Below are positions 1 to 8,520 of a stretch of 64,000 bases of DNA, one piece after another (within the stretch, counting starts at the first letter, position 1; each line of letters starts with the position of its first letter). Source of the DNA: Acidimicrobiales bacterium (GTDB lineage Bacteria > Actinomycetota > Acidimicrobiia > Acidimicrobiales > SZUA-35); contig JANQPB010000024.1 in NCBI GenBank assembly GCA_028285495.1, forward strand, positions 124,001 through 188,000, read 5' to 3'. Made by a program: the position numbers and the translations under genes. The notes under the pieces were generated by a model that was not told where the DNA came from, made no database searches, and saw only the letters and a program-made list of their open reading frames with translations.

Positions 1-246
1 CTTGACCAGCGTCTCCTGGGCCACGTCCTCGGCCAGCGCCCGGTCCTTCACGACCGAGAGCGACAGCCGGAAGATGGCGTCGCCGTGCTCGGTCACGAGG
101 CGATGGAGGTCGTCTGGATCACCGCCGGCCTCGGGGCCGTCCGCCGCGCCAGCGGCGCCCCCTCCGCCGGCGGGCGCGCCGACCGGCGTCGTGACGACGG
201 AGGGTTCGAAGGCCCAGAGGCGGAGCGTGCGGAACAGCTTGATCAT
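1..246 (-). CDS. Sigma-70 family RNA polymerase sigma factor (N-terminal part, cut by window edge)
   Basis: Reading the minus strand from an ATG at 246 gives 82 codons that run off the left edge. After a Gly/Ala-rich leader of about 30 residues the protein reads DDLHRLVTEHGDAIFRLSLS followed by VVKDRALAEDVAQETLVK. This is the region 2.1-2.2 signature of ECF-type sigma factors, where an acidic helix binds the RNA polymerase core. Regions 2.4 and 4 are outside the window, so the promoter it reads cannot be judged. The start is chosen because it is the first ATG before the conserved region; no strong Shine-Dalgarno precedes it. Family assignment is fairly firm, subfamily unknown. Confidence 0.7.
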   Translation of the reverse strand, partial: MIKLFRTLRLWAFEPSVVTTPVGAPAGGGGAAGAADGPEAGGDPDDLHRLVTEHGDAIFRLSLSVVKDRALAEDVAQETLVK

Positions 247-430
247 CGGTCTTCGGAGGAGACGCCAACGAAGGTACGCGAGTCGCGAGAAAGATGCTCC
301 CGATCGGCGCCGTCGGCGGCGAGTTCTTCGACCTGCGGAGATTTCTCGGAATTCCTCGCGACAAACCTCCACGGCCGCCCGTCGTACCGAGCGACAACGT
401 ACCTGAATGTGTTCCCCAAGGAGGAGCAGC

Positions 431-1180
431 ATGCTGGCGCAAAGTGTGGCGGATGACGGGATCGACATCGTCGACTCACTACAGTCGGGCATCACCGACT
501 TCTTCGAGCAGCTCTTCGGCTTCCTGCCGAACCTGATCGGCTTCCTGGCCATCCTGCTGATCGGGTGGTTCGTCGCTCGGTTCATCGCCAGGATGGCCAC
601 CCGCCTCTTCAAGGCGATCAACCTCGACCACTACCTCGATCGCGCTGGCATCGGTGGTCCGCTCGAGCGCGCCGGCTACGCCGACAGCGGCCGGTTCGTC
701 TCCAAGGTCATCTACTACACGGTCATGCTGATCGTGCTGAAGCTCGCCTTCGGCGCCCTCGACATCGACGCCCTCAACGAGCCCTTCGACCAGCTCATCG
801 CCTGGATCCCCAAGGCCCTCGTCGCCCTGGTGCTGATCGTGGTCGGTGGCATCGTGGCCAACGTCGTTCGCGACCTCGTGAGCGGCATCACCGCCGGCCA
901 GTCCTACAGCAACCTCGTTGTCAACGCCGCCGGGATCGCCGTCTGGCTCCTGTTCGGTCTGGCCGCTCTCGACCAGGCCCAGATCGCCGGTGACCTGATC
1001 GACACCCTGACCACGGCCATCTTCGCCAGCATCAGCGCCATCCTCATCATCAAGTTCGGTGTCGGTGGCATCTGGGCCGCTCGCGATCGTTTCTGGCCTC
1101 GGGTCTACGACGGCATCTCGTCCAACTCGCCGGGTTCGACCCAGGCGGCCACCCCGCCGCCCACCTCGCCCCAGGGCTGA
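431..1180 (+). CDS. MscS-type conserved TM-helix membrane protein
   Basis: A 249-residue integral membrane protein with about five hydrophobic helices, around residues 27-50, 86-107, 121-143, 157-178 and 190-210. The first helix has the LPNLIGFLAILLIGWFVARF pattern of the conserved TM-helix repeat found in mechanosensitive-channel-related proteins. The Gly/Ala-rich helix followed by an amphipathic stretch (VVGGIVANVVRDLVSGI) also fits. There is no large cytoplasmic MscS beta domain, so this is the short form and channel activity is inference. The start at 431 is preferred over an upstream in-frame start because AAGGAGGAG lies just before it. The C-terminus is Pro/Thr-rich. It is monocistronic and followed by a hairpin at 1237. 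Confidence 0.75.
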   Translation: MLAQSVADDGIDIVDSLQSGITDFFEQLFGFLPNLIGFLAILLIGWFVARFIARMATRLFKAINLDHYLDRAGIGGPLERAGYADSGRFVSKVIYYTVMLIVLKLAFGALDIDALNEPFDQLIAWIPKALVALVLIVVGGIVANVVRDLVSGITAGQSYSNLVVNAAGIAVWLLFGLAALDQAQIAGDLIDTLTTAIFASISAILIIKFGVGGIWAARDRFWPRVYDGISSNSPGSTQAATPPPTSPQG

Positions 1181-1236
1181 CCCCGGTCGCGGGTCTCCGG
1201 GGTGGGCCCCTCAGCCGCCCTCGTTGAGACCCGCCG

Positions 1237-1267
1237 GGAGGACCCTGTTGGGCGACAAGGGTCCTCC
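1237..1267. terminator. Perfect 10-bp hairpin after the MscS-type gene
   Basis: GGAGGACCCT at 1237-1246 is exactly complementary to AGGGTCCTCC at 1258-1267, with an 11-nt loop. It lies between convergent genes (ending at 1180 on plus and 1464 on minus) and is followed by a pyrimidine-rich stretch, not a T-tract. A bidirectional terminator is the simplest reading. The remaining DNA up to 1463 is GC-rich and shows nothing else. Confidence 0.5.
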
Positions 1268-1463
1268 CACTCTCTCCTCCCCCCCCCGGCCGGCCGGTCG
1301 AGGAGGGCGGGGCCGCATCCCCCTCCAGCGGTCCCGCTCCCCCCGGCCGGTCGGCCGTTCGGCGTCTCCCGCCCGGCCGTGCGGCGGATGGTCGACGGCG
1401 GTTGGCGGCGGTTGGTCGGCAGCGGGCGACGGCCGGGACGCCGAGCAGGGTTTCGGCACCCTG

Positions 1464-2423
1464 CTAGACCAGGAGGGTGTCGAGGGCGTCGTCCAGCTCG
1501 GTCCGGTCGAACACGTTGTCGATCCGGTCGGCCACGATCCCGTCGCCGTCGACGAGGAACAGCGACGGCTCGAAGCTGAGGCCGAGCCCGGTCACCGCCG
1601 GGGCGAGGCGGATGGCGGGGTCGAGGTAGTTGCCACCGACCTCGTCAGGGTTGGCGTAGACCTCGACGTGGACGACGTCGAGCCCGTCCCGACCGCTGGC
1701 GGCGTCGATCAGGGTGTCGAGCACCGGGCCGCAGTAGGCGGTGGCGCAGAACGCCGGCGTGGCCACCAGCAGGGCGAGCGGCCGGCCCCGACCGACCAGG
1801 TCGGCGGCGTCGTGGCGGTGGAAGTCGCACGGCTCGAAGCGGGTGCAGAGCCGGTCGATCTCGCCGGGGTCGTCGAACGTCGGGGTCGAGACCACCGGGA
1901 ACGGGTCGCCGACGAGGGGCAGCGTCGCCTCGGCCGGGTCGAACGCCTGGACCGGGATGGTGGCGACGGCGGCGCCGACGTCGATCTCGAGGTCGTAGAT
2001 GCCCGGCTCGGGCAGCGTGGTCCGCAGCGGGTAGTAGCGGAACAGGTCGGCGTGCTGGTGGTCGGGGTCGGTGCCATCGAGGTGCTCGTGGTCGACGATC
2101 CGACCGCGGACGGCGACGGTGTCGATGACCTCGCCGTCGTACAGGACCGTGATCGGCACCTCGTCGTCGTCGCCCGGCAGGGCCGTGGCCCCGGGGTCGT
2201 CGGTCGAGTAGATCGACGACAGCTCGGGCACGACGATCCCCAACGGGATGCGCTGCGGTCGGCCGGCGACGAGCACCCGATCGGGGGCGAACAGGGGCAC
2301 GACCGTCGGTGCGACGAGCGCCTCGCTCCCGGCCTCGCCACAGGCCACGATCAGCCCGGCCGCCGAGGTGACGCCGGCCACCGCTGCCAGCTGACCGAGG
2401 AAACGACGTCTGGTCGTGACCAT
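1464..2423 (-). CDS. Tat-exported lipoprotein with thioredoxin-like domain
   Basis: The protein (319 residues) begins MVTTRRRFLGQLAAVAGV, a twin-arginine signal, followed by a lipobox-like Cys in AAGLIVACGE. It is therefore probably exported folded and anchored to the membrane. The C-terminal half (about residues 190-319) contains FCATAYCGPVLDTL then HVEVYANPDEVGGNYLDPA and FEPSLFLVDGDGIVADR. This layout fits a thioredoxin/SCO-like fold with Cys-x4-Cys in place of the usual CxxC. The start at 2423 is chosen over an upstream ATG because it begins the Tat signal. It is divergent from the 2Fe-2S gene at 2513. The substrate is unknown. Confidence 0.65.
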   Translation of the reverse strand: MVTTRRRFLGQLAAVAGVTSAAGLIVACGEAGSEALVAPTVVPLFAPDRVLVAGRPQRIPLGIVVPELSSIYSTDDPGATALPGDDDEVPITVLYDGEVIDTVAVRGRIVDHEHLDGTDPDHQHADLFRYYPLRTTLPEPGIYDLEIDVGAAVATIPVQAFDPAEATLPLVGDPFPVVSTPTFDDPGEIDRLCTRFEPCDFHRHDAADLVGRGRPLALLVATPAFCATAYCGPVLDTLIDAASGRDGLDVVHVEVYANPDEVGGNYLDPAIRLAPAVTGLGLSFEPSLFLVDGDGIVADRIDNVFDRTELDDALDTLLV

Positions 2424-2512
2424 CGATTCGACCGTATCGCCCGCCTGCGGCGGCACCTCGAACCGGGCCGGCGGGGCTCACGTCACACCGCGCCGCCGTA
2501 TGCTCGTCTCCC

Positions 2513-4165
2513 GTGACCGATCCAACCGATGTGGCAGCCGGGCCCGGTCAGCCGGCGGTGTTGACGCTCACCGTCAACGGCACCGAGGTCGACGTGCCGG
2601 ACGGCGGATGGTCGCTGCTCGAGGTGCTGCGCCACCATCTCGGTCTGACCTCGGTCAAGGACGGCTGCAGCCCCCAGGGCCAGTGCGGCTGCTGCACGGT
2701 GCTCGTCGACGGCAAGCCCCGGGTGGCGTGTGTGACCCCGGCCAGACGGGTCCGCGGTCGCTCGGTCGTGACGCTCGAGGGGCTCGAGCCCGAGCGGGCC
2801 GAGCGCTGGGGTGCGGCGCTGTGCGCCGTCGGCGGCAGCCAGTGCGGGTTCTGCACGCCGGGGATCGTGGTCCGGCTCGATGCGCTGGTCGGCCAGGCCG
2901 AGGCGACCGGGTCGGAGGTCGACGACGCCGCCGTCGACCAGGCGCTGCTCGCCCACCTGTGCCGGTGCACCGGGTGGCAGACGATCGGCGAGGCGACCCG
3001 GGTGGTGATCGGCGGGGAGTCGGCGGTCGCCGGCGGTGGCCAACCCGGCGAGCGTGACCTCGACGCCGCCTCCCGCCGGGCCACGATCGAGGGCCGCAGC
3101 CCCCAGCGGGTCGACCCGTCGGTCGCCCTCGGGGCCGGCGGGTTCGCCGCCGACACGGCCCCGGACGGGTCGCTGCTGGCCGTGTCGGACGGTCACGGTG
3201 GCTGGGCCGTCGGCGAGACGCTGACCGAGGCCAGGGCCGCGGCGGCCAAGGTCCAGGGGCGGCGGACCGCCGCCCCCCACCGGCATCCGCTGGAGTTGCC
3301 GCCCGGCGAGTGGGACGCAACCCTCCGCACGACGTGGGTCGACGGCGCCTACCTGGAGACCGACGCCTCGTGGTGCATCCCCGGCGGCGAGCCGGCCTCG
3401 CCGGTGGCCAACGGCGGTGCGTTCGGGGCCAAGTTGGCCGACGCCCCGTCGCCGGCGCTCGACGTCGGTGCCGCCGCCCGGCGCCTGGCCGACGAGCACG
3501 GCCGGCCCGTGCTCGTCCTGGCCAGCCGGGAGGACGTGGCCCGGTTCGCCCCGAAGCGCCCGCCGGTGGCCGGCGGGATGCGGGCAGACGGGACGGGCCT
3601 CCTGCGGCTGGCGGCCGCCCCCGATCAGGTCGACGCGATCGCGGCGTCGATCGCGCTGGTCGCCCCCGGGCTCGCCCTGGAGTCGGTTGTGGTGCCGGGC
3701 CCACCGACGTCGGCCGGGGTGCGGGCCGCCGGTTTGGCGGAGGCGGTGGTGCTGGGCGCCGGTGCCGCAGGCCGCCTCGACCCGGTGCGCACCCCAGACG
3801 GGGCCGAGGCGACGGCAGCCGTCGACCAGGACGACGAGGGTGCGACGACGATCCGGGTGTCGGTCCGCTGTGGCCGGGTGCTCGATCCCGTGGTGCTGCG
3901 CTCGTACTGCATCGGGGCGGCCCACATGGCCTGGTCGTGGCTGACGTCCGAGGCGATCCTCGTCGACGACGACGGCACGGTCCACGACCTCACGGTCCGC
4001 AGCTTCGGCGTGCTCCGGGCGGTCGACACGCCCCGGATCGAGGTCGAGCTGCTCGACGACGACGGCCCGCCGGTCAACGGCTCCGATGCGGTGTTCGCCG
4101 CCGTCGCTGCGGCCGGTTGGCTGGCCAACGATTGTCGGCCAGACTGGCCGATCGGTACCGGCTGA
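2513..4165 (+). CDS. 2Fe-2S ferredoxin domain fused to a shortened xanthine-dehydrogenase-like domain
   Basis: The 550-residue product starts at GTG 2513. Residues about 20-100 form a plant-type ferredoxin domain with CSPQGQCGCCTVLVDG. Residues about 105-165 carry the all-helical second 2Fe-2S domain (CGFCTPG ... LCRCTGWQTI), as in XdhA/CoxS small subunits. The remaining 380 residues resemble scattered parts of the molybdenum-binding large subunit (RPVLVLASREDVARF; VRCGRVLDPVVLRS; a WSWLTSEAILVDDDGTVHD segment). The usual Mo-cofactor loops and the active-site GxGE near the C-terminus are not visible. An electron-transfer or regulatory role is inference. RidA follows 18 bp downstream, probably in the same transcript. 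Confidence 0.7.
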   Translation: MTDPTDVAAGPGQPAVLTLTVNGTEVDVPDGGWSLLEVLRHHLGLTSVKDGCSPQGQCGCCTVLVDGKPRVACVTPARRVRGRSVVTLEGLEPERAERWGAALCAVGGSQCGFCTPGIVVRLDALVGQAEATGSEVDDAAVDQALLAHLCRCTGWQTIGEATRVVIGGESAVAGGGQPGERDLDAASRRATIEGRSPQRVDPSVALGAGGFAADTAPDGSLLAVSDGHGGWAVGETLTEARAAAAKVQGRRTAAPHRHPLELPPGEWDATLRTTWVDGAYLETDASWCIPGGEPASPVANGGAFGAKLADAPSPALDVGAAARRLADEHGRPVLVLASREDVARFAPKRPPVAGGMRADGTGLLRLAAAPDQVDAIAASIALVAPGLALESVVVPGPPTSAGVRAAGLAEAVVLGAGAAGRLDPVRTPDGAEATAAVDQDDEGATTIRVSVRCGRVLDPVVLRSYCIGAAHMAWSWLTSEAILVDDDGTVHDLTVRSFGVLRAVDTPRIEVELLDDDGPPVNGSDAVFAAVAAAGWLANDCRPDWPIGTG

Positions 4166-4183
4166 GCACCCGAGGAGCACGCG

Positions 4184-4534
4184 ATGAGCACCCCCGTTGG
4201 TCCCTACACCCCGATCGTCGAGGCCGGGCCCTGGCTGGTCTCGTCCGGCCAGATCGGCATCGCCGAAGGCGCCCTGGTCGACGGCGGCTTCGAGGGCCAG
4301 TTCCGCCAAGCGATGGCCAACCTGCAGGCCCTGTTCGAGGGTGCGGGCTCGTCGCTCTCGGCCATCACCAAGACCACGGTCTTCCTCACCGACATGGACG
4401 ACTACGCGGAGATGAACCGCATCTACCTCGAGGCGTTCGGCGATCACCGCCCGGCCCGCTCGGCGGTCGCGGTGGCCCAGCTCCCGCTCGGCGCCCTCGT
4501 CGAGATCGAGGCCTCGGCCTACACCGGCGGCTGA
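4184..4534 (+). CDS. RidA family enamine/imine deaminase
   Basis: A 116-residue protein of typical RidA/YjgF/UK114 length. Family marks are GPYTPIVEAGPWLVSSGQIG near the N-terminus, NLQALFEGAGSSLSAITKTT in the middle, and RPARSAVAVAQLPLGALVEI at the end, which includes the Arg that binds the carboxylate of the imine substrate. RidA proteins hydrolyse reactive 2-aminoacrylate-type intermediates from PLP enzymes. The gene lies 18 bp after the 2Fe-2S fusion gene, so the pair is likely co-transcribed. The ATG has a GAGGAGCACGCG leader that can serve as a Shine-Dalgarno. Confidence 0.88.
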   Translation: MSTPVGPYTPIVEAGPWLVSSGQIGIAEGALVDGGFEGQFRQAMANLQALFEGAGSSLSAITKTTVFLTDMDDYAEMNRIYLEAFGDHRPARSAVAVAQLPLGALVEIEASAYTGG

Positions 4535-4549
4535 CGAGCCCGGCGGCCC

Positions 4550-6346
4550 TCAGCAGGGAGCGGCCTCCCAGCCGGCGAGCCGCCAGCCGTCGCCGGCCCG
4601 CTCGGCGTCGATGACCACGATCGGGTCGGCGACGGCGCCGATCACATAGCTGATGTGGTCGTCGTCGACGATCACCTCGGTGTAGCCGTCGGTCGGCAGC
4701 GGCGGGTCGAGCGTCGGGTTGATCGAGTCGAGGGTCGTCACCAGCACCGAGGTCGGCGAGTCCCAGATCGTGTCGGTCGCCTCCCCCCGCCTGGGCGGGG
4801 CGTCCGGCAGCCCGTCACACGAGCCGGCCTCGGCCACCCGGGGCGCGGCCTCGACCCGGATCGTGTCGACCACGAGGTCGCCCCGCCCGTCGCCGTCCGT
4901 GTCGAGCCCGCCGCCGTCGGAGCCACCGTCGATGCCCTCCGGCCCGAGGGCCGGGTCGAGCTCGGAGATGTCGAGCGGCATCCCGAACGACCACATGGCC
5001 GACAGGGCGCCGCCCCACCAGTCGACCGTCGACGCCTCGCCGACGACCGTGATCTCCACCAGCTCACACCCGCCGGCTCCACCGGGGTCGATCGGAACGA
5101 CCGTCGACCGGGTCGACGGGCCATCCGCCGACCCCGACGGCTCGATGGTGACGCTGACCGATCCGTCCGGTTGCGCGTCGACGTCGAATCGCCCGACGAT
5201 CGCCGGATCGGGCGGCCAGCGGATCTCGACCGAGGCCGTCGGCCCGCGGTGGTGCCAGACGACCTGGTTGGGGAGGGCCGGTCGGTCCGATGCCGGCGCC
5301 GGGCCGTCGGCGAGCGGTTCGAGGAGGTCGCCGACACCGATGGTGACCGGTGGCAGGGACCCGCAGGCGGTGGCGAAGCCGACCGACTCGACCGGGTACT
5401 CGACCAGCGACACGAACGTGCCGCCGACGTGCCGGGCCCGGACGACGATCGGCTCGTGGTCGACGGGCACCTCGGCCGGGGGACCGTCGCCGATCCACCC
5501 GGCCGTCCCGAACGGGCGCTGGTCGGACGGGCCGAGGCCACCCGGCAGGGGAGCCCCCTCGACGGGAGCGCCGCCGGTGTCGAGCACGTCGACGGTGGCC
5601 ATGGCGTCGGGGAGCGACGCCATGCCGCCGACGGTGAGGTCGACGGTGACCAGCTCGAGCGTCCGGTCGACCGTCATCGTCACGCCGTCGGTCGTCGCCG
5701 CCACCACCCCGACCTGCCCGTCGCCGTGTCGGGTGAGCACCGAGCCACCCACCGACACGTCGGCCGCATCCACCGACCACCGGAACAGGGTCAGGCGGCC
5801 GTCCCCGTCGACCCGTCTGACCTCGACCGGCAGGTCGGGCAGCCGATCCGCCAGGTAGGCGTCGACCAGCTCGTCGACGGTCCCGATCCCCGGCTCGGTG
5901 AACACCAGTGAGCCCCGGTGTGCGTCGAGGTGCTCCGGCAGGCCGGCGAGCACCTCGTCGACGGTCGGGTCGGACACCGGCCGGCTCGCCTGCGTGCCCG
6001 CCGAGTCGCCCGGCTCCGCGACCGGCGGGCCGTCGCCGGTCGACGGTTCGGGCGCCGCCCCGGCCGCGGTCAGCGTCGGCCGGTCGTCGCCGACCGCCAG
6101 CAGACCGGCGATCGCCCCGGCGACGAGGGCGACGGCCGCGAACGTGATCGCCGCCGCGCCGATGAGCAACGGTCGCCGCCGAGGCCGCCGTCCCGCCGTC
6201 CGGCTGGTCTCGTCGGTCGGCGGCGACTCGGCCCGCGCCCCGGCGTCGATGGCGGGCTGCGGCGGCTCGTCGCCGTCCGACGGTGGCGTGATGTCCGCCG
6301 CTCGCCGCCGGAGCATGGCGACGACCTGCGCCTCGAGGTCGCTCAT
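4550..6346 (-). CDS. Single-pass membrane protein paired with SigE-type sigma factor (putative anti-sigma factor)
   Basis: A 598-residue protein whose ATG overlaps the stop of the sigma factor gene (ATGA at 6346-6343), so the two are translationally coupled. The N-terminus (about 60 residues: MSDLEAQVVAMLRRRAADIT then a Pro/Arg-rich stretch) is followed by one transmembrane helix, PLLIGAAAITFAAVALVAGA, and a long Pro/Asp/Gly-rich extracytoplasmic region of about 480 residues. No zinc-binding HxxxCxxC anti-sigma motif is visible, so the anti-sigma role rests on gene order and topology. The large outer domain is not recognised and could be a sensor. Confidence 0.6.
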   Translation of the reverse strand: MSDLEAQVVAMLRRRAADITPPSDGDEPPQPAIDAGARAESPPTDETSRTAGRRPRRRPLLIGAAAITFAAVALVAGAIAGLLAVGDDRPTLTAAGAAPEPSTGDGPPVAEPGDSAGTQASRPVSDPTVDEVLAGLPEHLDAHRGSLVFTEPGIGTVDELVDAYLADRLPDLPVEVRRVDGDGRLTLFRWSVDAADVSVGGSVLTRHGDGQVGVVAATTDGVTMTVDRTLELVTVDLTVGGMASLPDAMATVDVLDTGGAPVEGAPLPGGLGPSDQRPFGTAGWIGDGPPAEVPVDHEPIVVRARHVGGTFVSLVEYPVESVGFATACGSLPPVTIGVGDLLEPLADGPAPASDRPALPNQVVWHHRGPTASVEIRWPPDPAIVGRFDVDAQPDGSVSVTIEPSGSADGPSTRSTVVPIDPGGAGGCELVEITVVGEASTVDWWGGALSAMWSFGMPLDISELDPALGPEGIDGGSDGGGLDTDGDGRGDLVVDTIRVEAAPRVAEAGSCDGLPDAPPRRGEATDTIWDSPTSVLVTTLDSINPTLDPPLPTDGYTEVIVDDDHISYVIGAVADPIVVIDAERAGDGWRLAGWEAAPC

Positions 6347-6840
6347 CGTTCGATCTCCTTGCCGAGTCGGGCCAGGCCACGGTGGATCGCCGTCCGCACG
6401 GTGGCCGGTCGACAGCCGAGCAGCTCGGCGATGTCCCGGTGGGGCAGGTCCTCGTAGTAGCGGAGGACGATGGCGGCCCGCTGCCGCTCGTTGAGCCGGC
6501 CGAGCGCGTCCCACAGCTCGTCGGCCTCGAACGGGGTCGGCATCGGGCTGGCCGGTTGATTGGCCTGGACCACCCGTTGGTGCCGGCCCCAGCTCCTCGC
6601 CCGGTTGACGACGGCCCGGCGGACGTACGGCAGGGGCGTTCGCACGCCGGACCAGGCCGTTCGGGTGGCGATGAAGGCGTCCTGCACGATCTCCTCCGCC
6701 ACCTCGGCCTCGCCGGTGAGGAGGTAGGCGAGCCGCACGAGCCCGGTCCGCTCGGACCGGTAGAGGTCGACCAGTGGCGCCGGCCAGCCGGCGTCGGCCC
6801 CGAGCTCATCGCGCTGGCCAACCAGCGAGTCTTCACCCAT
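6343..6840 (-). CDS. SigE-family ECF sigma factor
   Basis: A 165-residue ECF sigma factor. Region 2 reads LVDLYRSERTGLVRLAYLLT then EVAEEIVQDAFIATRTAW; region 4 reads LNERQRAAIVLRYYEDLPHR followed by DIAELLGCRPATVRTAIHRG. The YEDLPHRDIAELLGC spacing and short length match the actinobacterial SigE (ECF41-like/SACE) family. ATG 6840 is chosen; a GTG directly before it is an alternative. Its stop overlaps the start of the membrane protein gene. The role is probably an envelope-stress or extracellular-signal regulon, but no target promoter was identified. Confidence 0.85.
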   Translation of the reverse strand: MGEDSLVGQRDELGADAGWPAPLVDLYRSERTGLVRLAYLLTGEAEVAEEIVQDAFIATRTAWSGVRTPLPYVRRAVVNRARSWGRHQRVVQANQPASPMPTPFEADELWDALGRLNERQRAAIVLRYYEDLPHRDIAELLGCRPATVRTAIHRGLARLGKEIER

Positions 6841-6944
6841 CACCTGTCCAGACGCCTCGGGAGGCCGGGATGTTCCGACCGGCCGGGAAGCTCGTTCACC
6901 CGGCGGAGCAGATCCCGCGGCCGACGACCACTACACTCGCCGCC

Positions 6945-7103
6945 ATGATCGGTGTGATCCTCATCGTGCTCGCCCTCCTGGTCGTGATCCCGGTCGGGTT
7001 CCTGATGAGCACCAGCGTGGCCGCCGCCGTGCTCGGCTTCCTGTTGAAGGACGACGCCGATCGTCGTCACGCCGACAGCGAGCTGCTCGACACCAACTAC
7101 TAG
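6945..7103 (+). CDS. Small single-pass membrane protein
   Basis: An ATG at 6945 opens a 52-residue protein, MIGVILIVLALLVVIPVGFL then MSTSVAAAVLGFLLKDDADR, with a DxxHADSELLDTNY tail. It has one strongly hydrophobic N-terminal helix and an acidic cytoplasmic or outer tail. Upstream in-frame codons extend the frame to 6774 but look like non-coding shadow of the sigma gene on the other strand. Actinobacteria have many such uncharacterised small membrane proteins. It sits between the divergent sigma factor and serS, 89 bp before serS. No function can be given. Confidence 0.55.
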   Translation: MIGVILIVLALLVVIPVGFLMSTSVAAAVLGFLLKDDADRRHADSELLDTNY

Positions 7104-7192
7104 TCTGGCGTCGGTCAGAATCTTGTAAAGCCTTGGGCGGAGCCGCCCGAATTCGGCCCCGGAAACGCCGTTCGGGGGTAGCGTTCACAGCG

Positions 7193-8470
7193 GTGATCGA
7201 TCTACGGAAACTCCGCGATGACGAGGCCTATCGCCACGGCGCGATGGCCAAGGGTGTCGATGCCGACAGCATCGATCGGGTGCTCGCGCTCGACGATGCC
7301 CACCGGTCTGCGCTCGCCGCAGCCGAGGAGCTGCGGGCCCAGTCCAACGTCGCCTCGAAGGAGATCGGTCGGGCCGCCCCCGAGGAGCGCCAGGCCAAGA
7401 TCGACGCCGCCGGCGAGCTCAAGCGCCGGGTCACCGAGGCCGAGGCCCAGCTCACGGCGGCGGCCGACGAGTTGCAGAAGCTGGCCCTGACCATTCCCAA
7501 CCCGTCACACGAGTCGGTCCCCGCCGGCGGCGAAGACGACTATCGGGTCGAGCGCGAGGTCGGCCACTGCGCTCCCGAGGTCGCCCTCGACCATGGCACG
7601 ATCGGCGAGCGGCTCGGCCTGGTCGACACCGAGCGGGCGGTCCGCATGTCGGGCAGTCGCTTCGCCTACATCATGGGCGACGCCGTCCGCCTCCAGTTCG
7701 CCCTCGTCCAGTGGACGCTGGCCAAGGTGGCCGAGCACGGCTTCGTCCCCGTCGTCACCCCCGTGCTCGTGCGGGAGGAGATGATGGAGCTGGCCGGCTT
7801 CTTCCCGACCGACCGCAACCAGGTCTACGCCCTGGAGGCCGACGAGCTCTACCTGATCGGGACCTCGGAGGTGGCGCTGGCCGGCATGCACCGCGAGGAG
7901 CGGCTCGACGCCGAGCAGCTCCCGGTTCGCTACGCCGGCTACTCGAGCTGTTTCCGCCGCGAGGCCGGCACCTACGGCAAGGACACCAGCGGCCTGTTCC
8001 GCGTCCACCAGTTCGACAAGGTCGAGATGTTCATCTACGCCAACCCCGATCGATCGTGGGACGAGCTCGAGCTGCTGCGGGAGATCCAGGAGGACATCGT
8101 CGGCGGGCTCGGCCTGCCCTACCGGGTGATCACGGTGGCCGCCGGCGACCTCGGCGCCGCCGCGGCCAAGAAGTACGACCTCGAGGTGTGGCTGCCGAGC
8201 GAGCAGCGCTACCGCGAGGTGACGTCGTGCTCGAACTACACCGACTACTCGGCCAGGCGGATGAGCACCAGGGTCAAGACCGACGGCGGCGACGGCAAGT
8301 CGAGCACGGTGTTGGCCCACACCCTCAACGGCACGGCCTGCGCCATCGGGCGCACCCTGCTGTCGATCTTCGAGAACCACCAGCAGGACGACGGCACGAT
8401 CGTGGTGCCCGAGGTTTTGCGACCGTTCTGCGGGGGTATGGACGTCATCGGGCCGCAGGACGGTTCCTGA
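7193..8470 (+). CDS. serS: Seryl-tRNA synthetase
   Basis: A 425-residue class II synthetase that charges tRNA-Ser and also tRNA-Sec, whose gene lies at 40,624 in this window. The N-terminal coiled-coil arm (residues about 30-105) is followed by the catalytic core. Motif 2 is visible as SCFRREAGTYGKDTSGLFRV and motif 3 as NGTACAIGRTLLSIFENHQ. The GTG at 7193 (VIDLRKLRDDE) is chosen because SerRS proteins begin with M-(I/L)-D-xx-x-(I/L)R; the upstream extension is Arg-rich and not family-like. No T-box leader is evident. Confidence 0.95.
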   Translation: MIDLRKLRDDEAYRHGAMAKGVDADSIDRVLALDDAHRSALAAAEELRAQSNVASKEIGRAAPEERQAKIDAAGELKRRVTEAEAQLTAAADELQKLALTIPNPSHESVPAGGEDDYRVEREVGHCAPEVALDHGTIGERLGLVDTERAVRMSGSRFAYIMGDAVRLQFALVQWTLAKVAEHGFVPVVTPVLVREEMMELAGFFPTDRNQVYALEADELYLIGTSEVALAGMHREERLDAEQLPVRYAGYSSCFRREAGTYGKDTSGLFRVHQFDKVEMFIYANPDRSWDELELLREIQEDIVGGLGLPYRVITVAAGDLGAAAAKKYDLEVWLPSEQRYREVTSCSNYTDYSARRMSTRVKTDGGDGKSSTVLAHTLNGTACAIGRTLLSIFENHQQDDGTIVVPEVLRPFCGGMDVIGPQDGS

Positions 8471-8520
8471 GCAGCGACCCAACGCTCAGAAAAGGCGCGG
8501 CAACGACGACAGGAAGAGGC

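Noticed and set aside
1464..2423. Possible selenoprotein: Sec replacing Cys in the thioredoxin-like site, given selC in the window
   Set aside because: The frame has no internal TGA, and both Cys codons are ordinary. No selenoprotein was found in the window.
1059..2516. Plus-strand open frame across the thioredoxin-like lipoprotein gene
   Set aside because: The opposite strand has a Tat signal, lipobox and thioredoxin-like motifs; the plus frame is compositionally a shadow.
2483..4447. Long minus-strand open frame opposite the 2Fe-2S fusion gene
   Set aside because: The sequence is Arg/Gly/His-rich with no domain, whereas the plus strand encodes clear Cys motifs of a ferredoxin-type protein.
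7104..7192. T-box leader before serS
   Set aside because: Only about 90 bp are available and no T-box core sequence or specifier stem is visible.
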